64,000 bases of DNA from the NCBI GenBank assembly GCA_030537195.1, contig JAUNOK010000008.1, positions 1 through 64,000 on the forward strand, in the 5' to 3' direction. How positions within the stretch are numbered: position 1 is the first letter of the stretch; the number at the start of each line of letters is the position of its first letter. Shown here in pieces: positions 42,332-51,755 of this stretch. Both the position numbers and the translations under genes were made by a program. The notes under the pieces are model-generated. The model did not search any database. It saw only the letters and a program-made list of their open reading frames with translations, and was not told where the DNA came from. The DNA comes from Eubacteriales bacterium (GTDB lineage Bacteria > Bacillota > Clostridia > Lachnospirales > Lachnospiraceae).

Positions 42332-43543
42332 ATGGCTGGAGTATATACTGTAAAACAGGTGAATTCCTATATTAAGAATATGTTTAAGCAGGATTTTCTG
42401 CTTAACTCGGTTTCTGTTAAGGGGGAGATATCTAATTGCAAGTATCATACCTCCGGTCATATTTATTTTACATTAAAAGATGCTGATGCGGCACTTTCTG
42501 TCATTATGTTCGCAAGTCAGGCTGCAAAGCTTGCTTTCAGATTAAAGGATGGAATGTCAGTTGTTGTATCAGGAAGAGTTGATGTGTTCGATGCAGCTGG
42601 TAAATATCAGCTGTATGCCAATACTGTGCAGCAGGAAGGTATTGGAGAACTGTACCAGAAGTTCGAACAGCTGAAGCAATATTATGAAGATATGGGATAC
42701 TTTGCAAAGGAATATAAAAGACCACTGCCAGCATTTACCAGGAAATTAGGTGTTGTAACATCTAAGACAGGTGCGGCAGTTCAGGATATTATGAATATTT
42801 CCAGAAGACGTAATCCTTATATCCAGATTGTTCTGTATCCTGCATATGTTCAGGGAGAACATGCAAAGCAGTCAATTGTAAGTGGAATTGCCAGACTTGA
42901 TAAGATGGGACTTGACTGCATAATAGTTGGACGAGGTGGCGGTTCTATAGAAGACTTATGGGCTTTTAATGAACCTGAGGTTGTTGAGGCTGTGTTTAAT
43001 GCTTCAACACCAATAATATCAGCAGTAGGTCATGAAACGGATTTTACACTTACGGATTTTGTAGCTGATATGAGAGCTCCGACGCCATCTGCCGCAGCAG
43101 AGCTTGCTGTTATAGAGGTGGCAGCTGTAGAGAATAAGATATACGAATATGAAAGACGTTTAAAGCAGCAGATGATGTACTCATTATCTGCAAGGAGAGA
43201 TTATCTGGAAAGATTAAAGTTACAGATTGATTACCTTAATCCTGTCAACCAGATATATGACAAACGCCAGCGTCTTATGAACTTTGAAGAAAAGCTTACC
43301 ATGTCTGTAAAGAGATGTATAGCTGACAATAGAAACAGGTTACGTCTGTATGCTTCAAGACTTGATGGATTAAGTCCTCTAAAAAAGCTTGATATGGGTT
43401 ATGGATATATTGAAAATTCTGACAATGACAGAATAGTTTCTGTTAAACAGGTATCAGCTGAGGATGAAATCACAGTTTATCTTAAAGACGGAAGTATCAG
43501 AACTAAGGTTATTGAGGTAGGAAAAGCATGGCAAAAACATTAG
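42332..43543 (+). CDS. xseA: Exodeoxyribonuclease VII large subunit
   Basis: 403 residues. With XseB degrades single-stranded DNA. An N-terminal OB fold (VKGEISNCKYHTSGHIYFTL, ~24-43) is followed by the catalytic region. The latter has VVTSKTGAAVQDIMN (~140-154), IIVGRGGGSIEDLWAFNE (~197-214), SAVGHETDFTLTDFVAD (~230-246) and MRAPTPSAAAE. A coiled coil and C-terminal beta segment follow. The stop overlaps xseB by 16 bases. folD, which sits before xseA in Bacillus, is missing here. Confidence 0.98.
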   Translation: MAGVYTVKQVNSYIKNMFKQDFLLNSVSVKGEISNCKYHTSGHIYFTLKDADAALSVIMFASQAAKLAFRLKDGMSVVVSGRVDVFDAAGKYQLYANTVQQEGIGELYQKFEQLKQYYEDMGYFAKEYKRPLPAFTRKLGVVTSKTGAAVQDIMNISRRRNPYIQIVLYPAYVQGEHAKQSIVSGIARLDKMGLDCIIVGRGGGSIEDLWAFNEPEVVEAVFNASTPIISAVGHETDFTLTDFVADMRAPTPSAAAELAVIEVAAVENKIYEYERRLKQQMMYSLSARRDYLERLKLQIDYLNPVNQIYDKRQRLMNFEEKLTMSVKRCIADNRNRLRLYASRLDGLSPLKKLDMGYGYIENSDNDRIVSVKQVSAEDEITVYLKDGSIRTKVIEVGKAWQKH

Positions 43544-43728
43544 AGCAGTCATTTGAAAGACTTGAAGAGATAATTACACAGATGGAAAAATCAGACACTA
43601 CCCTTGATGCATCATTTAAAATGTATCAGGAGGGGATGAAGCTTGTTGAAAGCTGCAATAACCAGCTGGACAAGATTGAGAAACAGATCATAGTTTTGAA
43701 TGATGATGGAGAACAGGACGATGAGTGA
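43528..43728 (+). CDS. xseB: Exodeoxyribonuclease VII small subunit
   Basis: 66 residues, standard size. Helical hairpin TLEQSFERLEEIITQMEKSD (~3-22), LDASFKMYQEGMKLVESCNN (~26-45), which coats the XseA coiled coil. It overlaps xseA at its start and the prenyltransferase gene at its end, showing tight translational coupling. Confidence 0.97.
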   Translation: MAKTLEQSFERLEEIITQMEKSDTTLDASFKMYQEGMKLVESCNNQLDKIEKQIIVLNDDGEQDDE

Positions 43729-44614
43729 TTTTAAGAATGAATTAGAACAGGAAGTTGGATTTATTAACGATATAATATCAAGATATCTTCCAGAAGAGAC
43801 AGGTCTTGATAAGAAAATCAGGGAATCTATGAATTACAGTGTCAATGCAGGTGGCAAAAGAGTAAGACCTATGCTTATGCTTGAAGTATATAAGCTGTGT
43901 GGAGGTAACGACTGTCAGGTTGTTTATCCGTTCATGGCTGCTCTGGAATGTATTCATTCTTATTCACTTGTACATGATGATCTTCCAGCAATGGATAATG
44001 ATGATTACAGAAGAGGAAGACTTACAACACATAAGGTCTATGGAGAAGACTTCGGAATACTTGCAGGTGACGGACTTCTTAATCTTGCTTATGAAATTAT
44101 GTCAGAAGCCCTTATATCAGGCGAAGGAGATATCGAAGCTAAAGCTAAAGCAATGGAAGTTATTGCAAGAAAAGCCGGAATTAAAGGAATGGTTGGTGGA
44201 CAGGCTGTTGATGTCGAGCTTACTGGAAAACCTTTATCAGAAGAACAGCTTGATTTCATATTCAGGTTAAAGACAGGTGCATTAATTGAAGCTGCATTTC
44301 TTGCAGGAGCATATCTTGCAGGCTGTGATGAGAAATCGGCTGATAAATTATGCAGGGCAGCATCGCTTATAGGTTTTGCGTTCCAGATAAGAGATGATAT
44401 TCTTGATGTGACAAGTTCTTTAGAAGAACTTGGAAAGCCTGTATTCTCTGATGAAAAGAATAACAAAACAACATATGTTACTTTATATGGAATGGAAAAG
44501 TCAGAAGCAGATGTAGAAGCTATGTCTGACGAGGCTTTAGATATAATTAAGAGTATTGGAAAGAACGAATTCTTAGAGAAAATCGTTCTTAACCTTATAC
44601 ACAGAAACAAATAA
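43721..44614 (+). CDS. ispA: Polyprenyl synthetase (geranyl/farnesyl diphosphate synthase)
   Basis: 297 residues from ATG 43721, overlapping the xseB stop. Condenses isopentenyl diphosphate with allylic diphosphates. First aspartate-rich motif HDDLPAMDNDDYRRG (~87-101), second motif RDDILD (~223-228), GGKRVRPMLML (~46-56). Length and FARM-region residues fit the short-chain FPP synthase type. Next gene is dxs, giving a small isoprenoid cluster. Confidence 0.96.
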   Translation: MSDFKNELEQEVGFINDIISRYLPEETGLDKKIRESMNYSVNAGGKRVRPMLMLEVYKLCGGNDCQVVYPFMAALECIHSYSLVHDDLPAMDNDDYRRGRLTTHKVYGEDFGILAGDGLLNLAYEIMSEALISGEGDIEAKAKAMEVIARKAGIKGMVGGQAVDVELTGKPLSEEQLDFIFRLKTGALIEAAFLAGAYLAGCDEKSADKLCRAASLIGFAFQIRDDILDVTSSLEELGKPVFSDEKNNKTTYVTLYGMEKSEADVEAMSDEALDIIKSIGKNEFLEKIVLNLIHRNK

Positions 44615-44626
44615 AGCAGGTGTATT

Positions 44627-46516
44627 ATGATTCTTGAAAAGATAAATAAACCAAATGATATTAAACAATTATCTCCAATTGAATATAATCAGCTTGCAGA
44701 TGAAATACGCAGATTTCTTGTAGAGAAGATTAGTAAAACAGGTGGTCATCTGGCTTCCAATCTTGGTGTTGTTGAGCTTACAATGGCACTTCATCTTGCT
44801 TTTAATCTTCCTCAGGACAAGCTTATATGGGATGTGGGACACCAGTCATACACCCATAAGATTCTTACCGGAAGAAAGAACCAGTTTGACCAGTTAAGAA
44901 AATTCGGCGGAATGAGCGGTTTCCCTAAGAGAAATGAAAGCCATTATGATGCATTTGACACTGGACACAGTTCAACTTCAATATCGGCAGGTCTGGGTCT
45001 TGTTAAAGCAAGAGACTTAAAGAATGAGCATTATAGTGTTGTCTCTGTTATAGGAGATGGTGCGCTTACCGGTGGCATGGCTTACGAAGCACTTAATAAT
45101 GCATCTTCACTTAAGACTAATTTTATTATCGTGTTAAATGATAATACTATGTCAATAGCCAAGAATGTTGGTGGCGTTCCACATATGCTTAGTGATATAA
45201 GGTCATCTGATTCTTATTATGACCTTAAGGAAAATGTTGCCAATACACTTTATAAGCTTCCAGGGGGAGACCATATTGTAAACAGAATCAAGAAAACCAA
45301 GAGTAATATTAAGCAGATGATACTTCCAGGTCAGATGTTTGAGAGCATGGGAATATCTTATCTTGGTCCTGTTAATGGACATGATATTGAAAAACTGATC
45401 AAAGTGTTCCATGTTGCCAAGAGAATTAACGGGGCGGTTATTATTCATGTTGTAACACACAAAGGTCATGGATATAAGCCTGCAGAGCGTAATCCAGCGA
45501 AATTCCATGGAATAGGGCCTTTTGATATAGCTACAGGCAAAGAATTAAAGGCATCTGATAAGCCAACTTATTCAGATGTATTTTCAGAGACAATATGCCA
45601 GCTTGCCAAGAAAGACAAACAGATTGTAGCTGTAACTGCAGCTATGCCGGATGGTACAGGTCTTGCTAAATTCTCCAAATGGTTTCCGGAGAGATTCTTT
45701 GATGTCGGAATTGCTGAGGAGCATGCAGTCACATTCTCGGCTGGAATGGCGGCAGGCGGGCTGAAACCTGTGTTTGCGGTCTATTCCTCATTTTTGCAGA
45801 GAGCATATGACCAGATACTTCATGATGTATGTATACAGCATCTTCATGTGGTATTTGCAATAGACAGAGCAGGACTTGTTGGAAGTGATGGAGAAACTCA
45901 TCAGGGTATATTCGACCTTTCATTCCTTACATCAATTCCTAATATGACCGTTATGGCACCTAAGAATGGCAGGGAACTTTCGGCTATGCTTGAATTTGCA
46001 CTGCTTAACTTTAATTCTCCGGTTGCAATACGATATCCAAGAGGTCAGGCATATGACGGACTTGAGGATTATAATGCACCAGTCAGATTCGGCAAGGCAG
46101 AGATGATTGTAGAAGAGTCCGATATTGCACTTGTTGCTGCGGGTAATATGCTTATTACTGCACAGGCGGTAAGAGACAAGCTGAAAGAAAAGGGCTACAA
46201 TATAACAATTGTCAATGAACGTTTTATCAAGCCAATTGATATTGATATGCTTGACAGACTTTCAGAGTCGCACAGACTTATAGTCACTATGGAAGAGAAC
46301 GTATTATCAGGCGGATTTGGTGAAGCTGTCTGTCAATATTATGATGATACGTGCAATGATATTGACGTGCTTAATATTGCACTTCCGGATGATTATGTCG
46401 AGCATGGCAATGTTGATATACTGCGCCGTGAATCAGGTGTTGATAAAGACAGTGTGGTAGCAAAGATACTTAATAGATGGGCAAATGTTTTGAATAAGGA
46501 TAAGAGTAATGAGTAA
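44627..46516 (+). CDS. dxs: 1-deoxy-D-xylulose-5-phosphate synthase
   Basis: 629 residues. Thiamine-diphosphate enzyme joining pyruvate and glyceraldehyde-3-phosphate, first step of the MEP isoprenoid pathway. SNLGVVELTMALH (~44-56), WDVGHQSYTHKILTGR (~73-88), TPP/Mg motif GDGALTGGMAYEALNNA (~148-164), FDVGIAEEHAVTFSAGMA (~366-383), DRAGLVGSDGETHQG (~424-438) are complete. It overlaps tlyA by eight bases. Confidence 0.98.
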   Translation: MILEKINKPNDIKQLSPIEYNQLADEIRRFLVEKISKTGGHLASNLGVVELTMALHLAFNLPQDKLIWDVGHQSYTHKILTGRKNQFDQLRKFGGMSGFPKRNESHYDAFDTGHSSTSISAGLGLVKARDLKNEHYSVVSVIGDGALTGGMAYEALNNASSLKTNFIIVLNDNTMSIAKNVGGVPHMLSDIRSSDSYYDLKENVANTLYKLPGGDHIVNRIKKTKSNIKQMILPGQMFESMGISYLGPVNGHDIEKLIKVFHVAKRINGAVIIHVVTHKGHGYKPAERNPAKFHGIGPFDIATGKELKASDKPTYSDVFSETICQLAKKDKQIVAVTAAMPDGTGLAKFSKWFPERFFDVGIAEEHAVTFSAGMAAGGLKPVFAVYSSFLQRAYDQILHDVCIQHLHVVFAIDRAGLVGSDGETHQGIFDLSFLTSIPNMTVMAPKNGRELSAMLEFALLNFNSPVAIRYPRGQAYDGLEDYNAPVRFGKAEMIVEESDIALVAAGNMLITAQAVRDKLKEKGYNITIVNERFIKPIDIDMLDRLSESHRLIVTMEENVLSGGFGEAVCQYYDDTCNDIDVLNIALPDDYVEHGNVDILRRESGVDKDSVVAKILNRWANVLNKDKSNE

Positions 46517-47312
46517 AGAAAGATTAGATGTTTTATTAGTTAATAAAGGGCTTGCAACTTCAAGAGAGAAGGCTAAAGCCATTATTATGTCCGGTAATGT
46601 ATATGTTGATGGACAGAAGGAAGACAAGGCAGGTCAGTCGTTTCCTGATACTGCAGTAATAGAAGTCCGCGGAACAACTCTTAAGTATGTAAGCCGTGGA
46701 GGTCTTAAGCTTGAGAAAGCTATGCAGAATTTTGATGTGACACTTGAAGGTAAGATATGTATGGATGTCGGTTCTTCAACAGGTGGATTCACTGACTGTA
46801 TGCTTCAGAACGGTGCAGTTAAGGTATATGCCGTAGATGTAGGACATGGACAGCTTGACTGGAAGTTACGCAATGACGAGAGAGTTGTATGTATGGAGAA
46901 AACCAATATCCGTTATGTAACACCTGAGGATGTTGCAGACAGAATACAGTTTTCAAGTATAGATGTATCGTTTATCTCACTTACCAAAGTACTTACTCCT
47001 GTAAGAAATCTTCTTACAGATGATGGACAGATAGTATGCCTTATCAAGCCACAGTTTGAGGCAGGACGCGAGAAGGTAGGAAAACACGGTGTTGTAAGAG
47101 ATAAAGATGTGCATATTGAAGTAATTAATAAGGTTATTGATTATGCAATGTCAATCGGATTTGATATTCTTAATCTTGAGTTCAGTCCTGTCAAAGGACC
47201 AGAGGGTAATATTGAATATTTACTGCATTTACAGAAGATAGCAGAACCACAGGTTAAAGAAATACCTTTTGTTGTAGAAAATGTAGTTGAAAAAGCTCAC
47301 GAGGTATTGTAA
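46509..47312 (+). CDS. tlyA: TlyA family rRNA (cytidine-2'-O)-methyltransferase
   Basis: 267 residues. An N-terminal S4 RNA-binding domain (RLDVLLVNKGLATSREKAKA, ~5-24) is followed by an FtsJ-like methyltransferase. It has KYVSRGGLKLEKAM (~58-71), SAM motif DVGSSTGGFTDCML (~84-97), and DVSFISLTKV (~157-166). Homologues methylate 16S and/or 23S rRNA; the older name hemolysin A is not supported functionally. In Bacillus (yqxC) it has the same position between dxs and ahrC. Confidence 0.95.
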   Translation: MSKERLDVLLVNKGLATSREKAKAIIMSGNVYVDGQKEDKAGQSFPDTAVIEVRGTTLKYVSRGGLKLEKAMQNFDVTLEGKICMDVGSSTGGFTDCMLQNGAVKVYAVDVGHGQLDWKLRNDERVVCMEKTNIRYVTPEDVADRIQFSSIDVSFISLTKVLTPVRNLLTDDGQIVCLIKPQFEAGREKVGKHGVVRDKDVHIEVINKVIDYAMSIGFDILNLEFSPVKGPEGNIEYLLHLQKIAEPQVKEIPFVVENVVEKAHEVL

Positions 47313-47352
47313 TATATATTCAATTCTTTTCGTATACTAGATGAGGTTCAGC

Positions 47353-48234
47353 ATGAAATATTTTTATATTGTTACTAACAGGTTTAAAGATCCTGATGGT
47401 GTTAATACAAGAAAGATTGCACATTTTCTACGCTCTAATGGAGCTGAATGTGTATGCCAGATTGAACAGGATACTGCTTTTAATACAACCGGTGCATACA
47501 GTGATGTAAGACTTGTTCCTGATAATACTGAATGTGTTATTGTTCTTGGAGGTGACGGAACACTTATTCAGGCATCAAGGGAATTATCAGAGAAGAATAT
47601 TCCATTCATTGGTGTTAATATAGGGACTCTTGGATATCTCACAGATACTGACATGTCAAGATTTGAAGAGACACTGGAATGTCTTCTTAATGATGATTAC
47701 GAAATTGACAGCCGTATGATGCTTGATGGTTGCATATATCGTGGAGATGAACAGATTTTTTCTGATATGGCACTTAATGATGTCGTAATTAACAGGAATG
47801 GTGCATTAAGAATTATTGATTTTGATATATATGTCAATGGAGAATATCTTAATACATATTCGGCAGATGGAGTTATTGTTTCAACAGCAACCGGTTCGAC
47901 AGCATACAGCCTGTCAGCCGGAGGTCCTATAATACAGCCTACTGCAAGACTTATTATGGTGACTCCGATATGTCCACATTCTCTTAATCAGAGAAGTATT
48001 ATATTTGCAGCCGATGATGAGATTATGATTGTTATGAAGGATAATAAAAGTTCTTCAGGAAGAAAGGCAGGTTCACTTAAGAATGACAGTGCAAGAGTTG
48101 CAACATTTGATGGTGAAAGTTTCTGTGAACTTATAACTGAAGACAGAATTATTATTACCCAGTCAAAGCGTATATCAAAGCTCATTAAGACAAGCAGGAT
48201 TTCTTTCTTAGAAAGAATAAGGAATAAGATGTAA
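47353..48234 (+). CDS. nadK: NAD(+)/NADH kinase
   Basis: 293 residues from ATG 47353, with GAGG seven bases upstream; an ATG at 47341 overlaps that site. Makes NADP. Phosphate-binding LGGDGTLIQASREL (~66-79), GVNIGTLGYLTD (~90-101), and the substrate motif DGVIVSTATGSTAYSLSAGG (~174-193) are present. It sits between tlyA and argR, where Bacillus has no nadK, although many clostridia do. Confidence 0.96.
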   Translation: MKYFYIVTNRFKDPDGVNTRKIAHFLRSNGAECVCQIEQDTAFNTTGAYSDVRLVPDNTECVIVLGGDGTLIQASRELSEKNIPFIGVNIGTLGYLTDTDMSRFEETLECLLNDDYEIDSRMMLDGCIYRGDEQIFSDMALNDVVINRNGALRIIDFDIYVNGEYLNTYSADGVIVSTATGSTAYSLSAGGPIIQPTARLIMVTPICPHSLNQRSIIFAADDEIMIVMKDNKSSSGRKAGSLKNDSARVATFDGESFCELITEDRIIITQSKRISKLIKTSRISFLERIRNKM

Positions 48235-48246
48235 TTGGGGATTAAT

Positions 48247-48705
48247 ATGAAAACAGACAGACATAAAAAGATATTAGAAGTAATTGACAGATATGAAGTT
48301 GGAACACAGGAAGAGCTTGCGAAGATTCTTAATGATGAGGGGTATAATGTTACGCAGGCTACTGTTTCAAGAGATATAAGAGAACTTAATCTGTCTAAAG
48401 TTTCTGTAGATGGCAAGAGAACAAGGTATGCAACACTTACAAAGGACAAACCTGTAGCAAGTGATAAGTTCTTAAGAGTTCTCAAAGAAGGCTTTGTATC
48501 AATGGATATGGCACAGAATATCCTTGTTATTAAGACTGCACCAGGAATGGCAATGGCTGTGTGTGCAGCAATTGATGCACTTGAATGGAATGAAATTGTC
48601 GGTTCTATTGCAGGTGATGACACAATTATGTGTGCAGTACGCACTGTTAATGATACACTGCTTGTTATGAACAAGATTAAGAAGCTTATTAAGAAAACTG
48701 ACTAA
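48247..48705 (+). CDS. argR: Arginine repressor ArgR/AhrC
   Basis: 152 residues from ATG 48247 (GGGGA upstream; TTG 48235 lies before it). An N-terminal winged helix (EELAKILNDEGYNVTQATVS and RDIRELNLSKV, ~20-52) binds ARG boxes. The C-terminal domain GSIAGDDTIMCAVRT (~119-133) forms hexamers and binds arginine. Placement before recN is the standard Firmicutes order. Confidence 0.97.
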   Translation: MKTDRHKKILEVIDRYEVGTQEELAKILNDEGYNVTQATVSRDIRELNLSKVSVDGKRTRYATLTKDKPVASDKFLRVLKEGFVSMDMAQNILVIKTAPGMAMAVCAAIDALEWNEIVGSIAGDDTIMCAVRTVNDTLLVMNKIKKLIKKTD

Positions 48706-48725
48706 ACAGGATTGAAGGGTAAGGT

Positions 48726-50399
48726 ATGTTAGTTAATTTACATGTTAAGAATCTTGCACTTATAGAAGAAGAGAATATTGATTTTGATGAAGGACTTAAT
48801 ATACTTTCAGGTGAAACCGGTGCAGGTAAATCAATTATTCTTGGTTCTATTAATGCGGCATTGGGAAGCAAGACATCACCTGATTTCATAAGATCAGGAT
48901 GTGAATATGGGCTTTCAGAGATAACATTTGCAATACCAGAAGATAAGGTTGAAAGAATTAAAGAACTTGGTGTTATATCATGTGAAGACGGTGAACTTGT
49001 TATTTCAAGGAAAATTATGGCAAACCGTTCGCAGATTAAAGTTAACGGACAGTCATTCACATCAGCGCAGACAAGGCTTCTTGCACATGAGCTGATAGAT
49101 ATTCACGGACAGCATGATAACCAGCTTCTTATGGATGAAGATAATCATCTGTCTGTAATTGATGATTATGATAATAGTATTATTCCACTTCTTGATTCGT
49201 ATAAAGACTGCTATAAAGAATATACTATGTGCAGAAAAGCATATGAAAGTCTTTCTGGTGATGATGAATCAAGGATTAAAGAGATGGCTTTCCTTCAGTA
49301 CGAAATCAATGAACTTGAATCTGCTGCTTTAAAGCCTGGGGAAGATGAACAGGTTGAAGCTGATTATCGCAGAATGAGCAATTTCCAGAAGATTGCAGGA
49401 AATCTTTCTGAAGTTTCAATGCTTCTTTCAGAAGGAGATAATAATCTCAGCGATATGGCAGGAGCAGCATTAAAGAATATGATTGCTGCAAGTGAATATG
49501 ATGAATCTCTGTCTGATAACTGCGATATTCTTTCTGATATAGAAAGTCTCATATCCGATGTTGCACATAATCTTTCAGCATATATGGATGATTTTACATT
49601 TGACCAGTCTGAATTCAATGCACTTGAAGAAAGACTTGATCTGATTAATTCTCTTAAGATGAAATACGGCAAGTCGATTGAAGATATATTATCTTCTCTT
49701 GATGATAAGAAACAGAAGTTATCTGAGTATGAGAATTATGACGAAGTTGTTGCTTCAAGAAAAGCTGAATATGACAAGGCTTACAAGAAACTGATGAAAG
49801 CCGCACAGCAGCTTACCAGACAACGTAAGGAAACAGCACTTCATTTTTCGGAAGATATAATAAATGCTTTAAAACAGCTTAATTTTCTTGATGTAAGATT
49901 TGAAACTGTTTTTGAAGAAAAAGCTCCTGATTCAACCGGAACTGACAGCGTCAGATTCATGATATCAACTAATCCAGGTGAAGATATGAAGCCGCTTGCA
50001 AAGATTGCTTCAGGTGGTGAGCTTTCAAGAATTATGCTTGCGATTAAAAGCGTAATGGCAGAAACTGATGTATCCAAAACACTTATATTTGATGAGATTG
50101 ATGCAGGTATAAGCGGAAAGACAGCACAACTCGTAGGTGAGAAACTTAACACATTGTCAAAGACACATCAGATAATATGTATCACACATCTTCCGCAGAT
50201 TGCTGCAATGGCTGATAATCATTATGTTATTGAGAAATCGACTAAAGATAACAGAACAATAAGCAACATTACTAGATTGACATATGATGAAAGTGTTAAT
50301 GAAATCTCAAGAATGCTTGGTGGTTCAGTTATCACAGATGCAGTTATATCTAATGCCAAAGAATTAAAAAATATGGCACAGCATGCTAAAAAGAACTGA
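48726..50399 (+). CDS. recN: DNA repair protein RecN
   Basis: 557 residues. SMC-like ATPase for double-strand break repair. N-terminal Walker A SGETGAGKSIILGSINAALG (~28-47), DIHGQHDNQLL (~120-130), coiled-coil arms (~150-360), C-terminal signature IASGGELSRIMLAIK (~426-440), Walker B TLIFDEIDAGISG (~453-465) and CITHLPQIA. No LexA box is obvious in front of it; it is probably read through from the operon. Confidence 0.98.
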   Translation: MLVNLHVKNLALIEEENIDFDEGLNILSGETGAGKSIILGSINAALGSKTSPDFIRSGCEYGLSEITFAIPEDKVERIKELGVISCEDGELVISRKIMANRSQIKVNGQSFTSAQTRLLAHELIDIHGQHDNQLLMDEDNHLSVIDDYDNSIIPLLDSYKDCYKEYTMCRKAYESLSGDDESRIKEMAFLQYEINELESAALKPGEDEQVEADYRRMSNFQKIAGNLSEVSMLLSEGDNNLSDMAGAALKNMIAASEYDESLSDNCDILSDIESLISDVAHNLSAYMDDFTFDQSEFNALEERLDLINSLKMKYGKSIEDILSSLDDKKQKLSEYENYDEVVASRKAEYDKAYKKLMKAAQQLTRQRKETALHFSEDIINALKQLNFLDVRFETVFEEKAPDSTGTDSVRFMISTNPGEDMKPLAKIASGGELSRIMLAIKSVMAETDVSKTLIFDEIDAGISGKTAQLVGEKLNTLSKTHQIICITHLPQIAAMADNHYVIEKSTKDNRTISNITRLTYDESVNEISRMLGGSVITDAVISNAKELKNMAQHAKKN

Positions 50400-50428
50400 A
50401 TATAACAGCTGTGTTAATTTACATTAAT

Positions 50429-50509
50429 ACCCTTTTTTAAAAGTATTTCATCTGTTAATACTAATCTTAGAAGGATGGTGGAGTAAGATGAGTAAATTTA
50501 AAAAAGGGT
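50429..50509 (+). promoter_or_regulatory. Inverted repeat enclosing the spoIVB ribosome site and start codon
   Basis: ACCCTTTTTTAAA (50429-50441) and TTTAAAAAAGGGT (50497-50509) are perfect 13-bp complements. The 55-base loop contains the Shine-Dalgarno and ATG 50488. It could regulate translation or stability of the mRNA. Confidence 0.45.
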
Positions 50510-51723
50510 TAATTTATGCCGGTTTTCTGGCTTTATGTTTAGGCTTTACTGCATATATATACTGCAATTCAATTAAGAAAAAGATTCCTGACAAACTGTA
50601 TATATACACACAGGATAAGGCAGTTTTTTCAATGGATATTCCAGTTGTAGGAACTGTATATGACAGCAGCAATAATCTGTGTGCTGATAATATTGATTTC
50701 AGCAGGGATGTAACTATCCAGTCAGGGAATACCGGTCAGTATTATGTTGATTATAAGCTTTTCGGACTGCTTCCTGTTGCGAGGACACATATGGAGGTTG
50801 TTGATGAAAAGTATGTGTATTCAGGCGGATTTCAGGTAGGTATATATCTTAAATGCAATGGCATATATGTTGTCAATACAGAAACAATATGTACAGATGA
50901 CGGTCAGAATGTAGTGCCTGCAAAAGGAAAGATTAATAAAGGCGATTATATAATCAAAGTTGATGGCACGCAGATAGATACAAAGGAACAGCTTGCACAG
51001 GCTGTGTCTGAATCAGCCGGAAACAGTATGGATATAACTCTCCGGCGTGACGGTCAGGAGATTAAGGAACAGGTTATACCTGTAAAAAATGTTGCCGGGG
51101 AATATAAGCTTGGCATATGGGTTAAAGATGATACACAGGGCGTAGGAACAGTTACTTATGTGTGTAAAGATGGAACATTTGCAGCATTAGGACACGGAAT
51201 ATCTGACAACGAAACAGGTAATGTGCTTGATATAAGTGATGGAAAGATATACAGGACAAGAATTCTATCAATTGTACCTGGGAAAAACGGTGAACCTGGA
51301 GAGCTTCTTGGAACGATTGATTACAGAGAGGATAATATTGGCAGTATAAGCAGCAATACTGATAAAGGCATATATGGTGAAAATGCATCATCTCTATACA
51401 GTGAATATTCACCGGAACTTATGCAGGCTGCTGGCTCATATGAGGTTACAAAAGGTGCTGCATATGTAAGATTTTATAATAACAGCAGCTTCCATGATTA
51501 TGAAATTGATATAACAGATCTGAAATATGGTGATTCCAAGAATATAACATTTAAAGTAACCTCAGGTGAACTCCTTAAGCTTACTAATGGTATTGTTCAG
51601 GGAATGAGCGGAAGTCCGATTATCCAGAATGGAAAGATTATAGGAGCTGTAACGCATGTATTTGTTGATGATTCTACTTGCGGATATGGTATATTTATTG
51701 ATAGAATGCTTGATAAAGACTAA
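50488..51723 (+). CDS. spoIVB: SpoIVB peptidase
   Basis: 411 residues. Serine protease made in the forespore that signals across the space between membranes to activate pro-sigma-K processing. An N-terminal anchor (IYAGFLALCLGFTAYIYC, ~9-26) is followed by a PDZ domain (~100-205, KGDYIIKVDGTQIDTKEQL). The S55 protease domain has LGHGISDNETG (~233-243) with the catalytic His and GIVQGMSGSPIIQNGKIIGA (~367-386) with the catalytic Ser. Followed in Bacillus by spo0A; here a transporter gene intervenes. Confidence 0.96.
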   Translation: MSKFKKGLIYAGFLALCLGFTAYIYCNSIKKKIPDKLYIYTQDKAVFSMDIPVVGTVYDSSNNLCADNIDFSRDVTIQSGNTGQYYVDYKLFGLLPVARTHMEVVDEKYVYSGGFQVGIYLKCNGIYVVNTETICTDDGQNVVPAKGKINKGDYIIKVDGTQIDTKEQLAQAVSESAGNSMDITLRRDGQEIKEQVIPVKNVAGEYKLGIWVKDDTQGVGTVTYVCKDGTFAALGHGISDNETGNVLDISDGKIYRTRILSIVPGKNGEPGELLGTIDYREDNIGSISSNTDKGIYGENASSLYSEYSPELMQAAGSYEVTKGAAYVRFYNNSSFHDYEIDITDLKYGDSKNITFKVTSGELLKLTNGIVQGMSGSPIIQNGKIIGAVTHVFVDDSTCGYGIFIDRMLDKD

Positions 51724-51755
51724 AAAAAACTAACAAAGAAAAGGATTACATTACA

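Noticed and set aside
47988-48674. 228-residue minus-strand open frame across nadK and argR
   Set aside because: Antisense to two conserved genes; Ser/Leu/Ile-rich shadow composition.
50397-50429. Sigma-G-like promoter TGAATA ... CATTAATA before spoIVB
   Set aside because: The spacer is 19 bp where 17-18 is expected, and the -10 is a poor match; kept out of the feature list.
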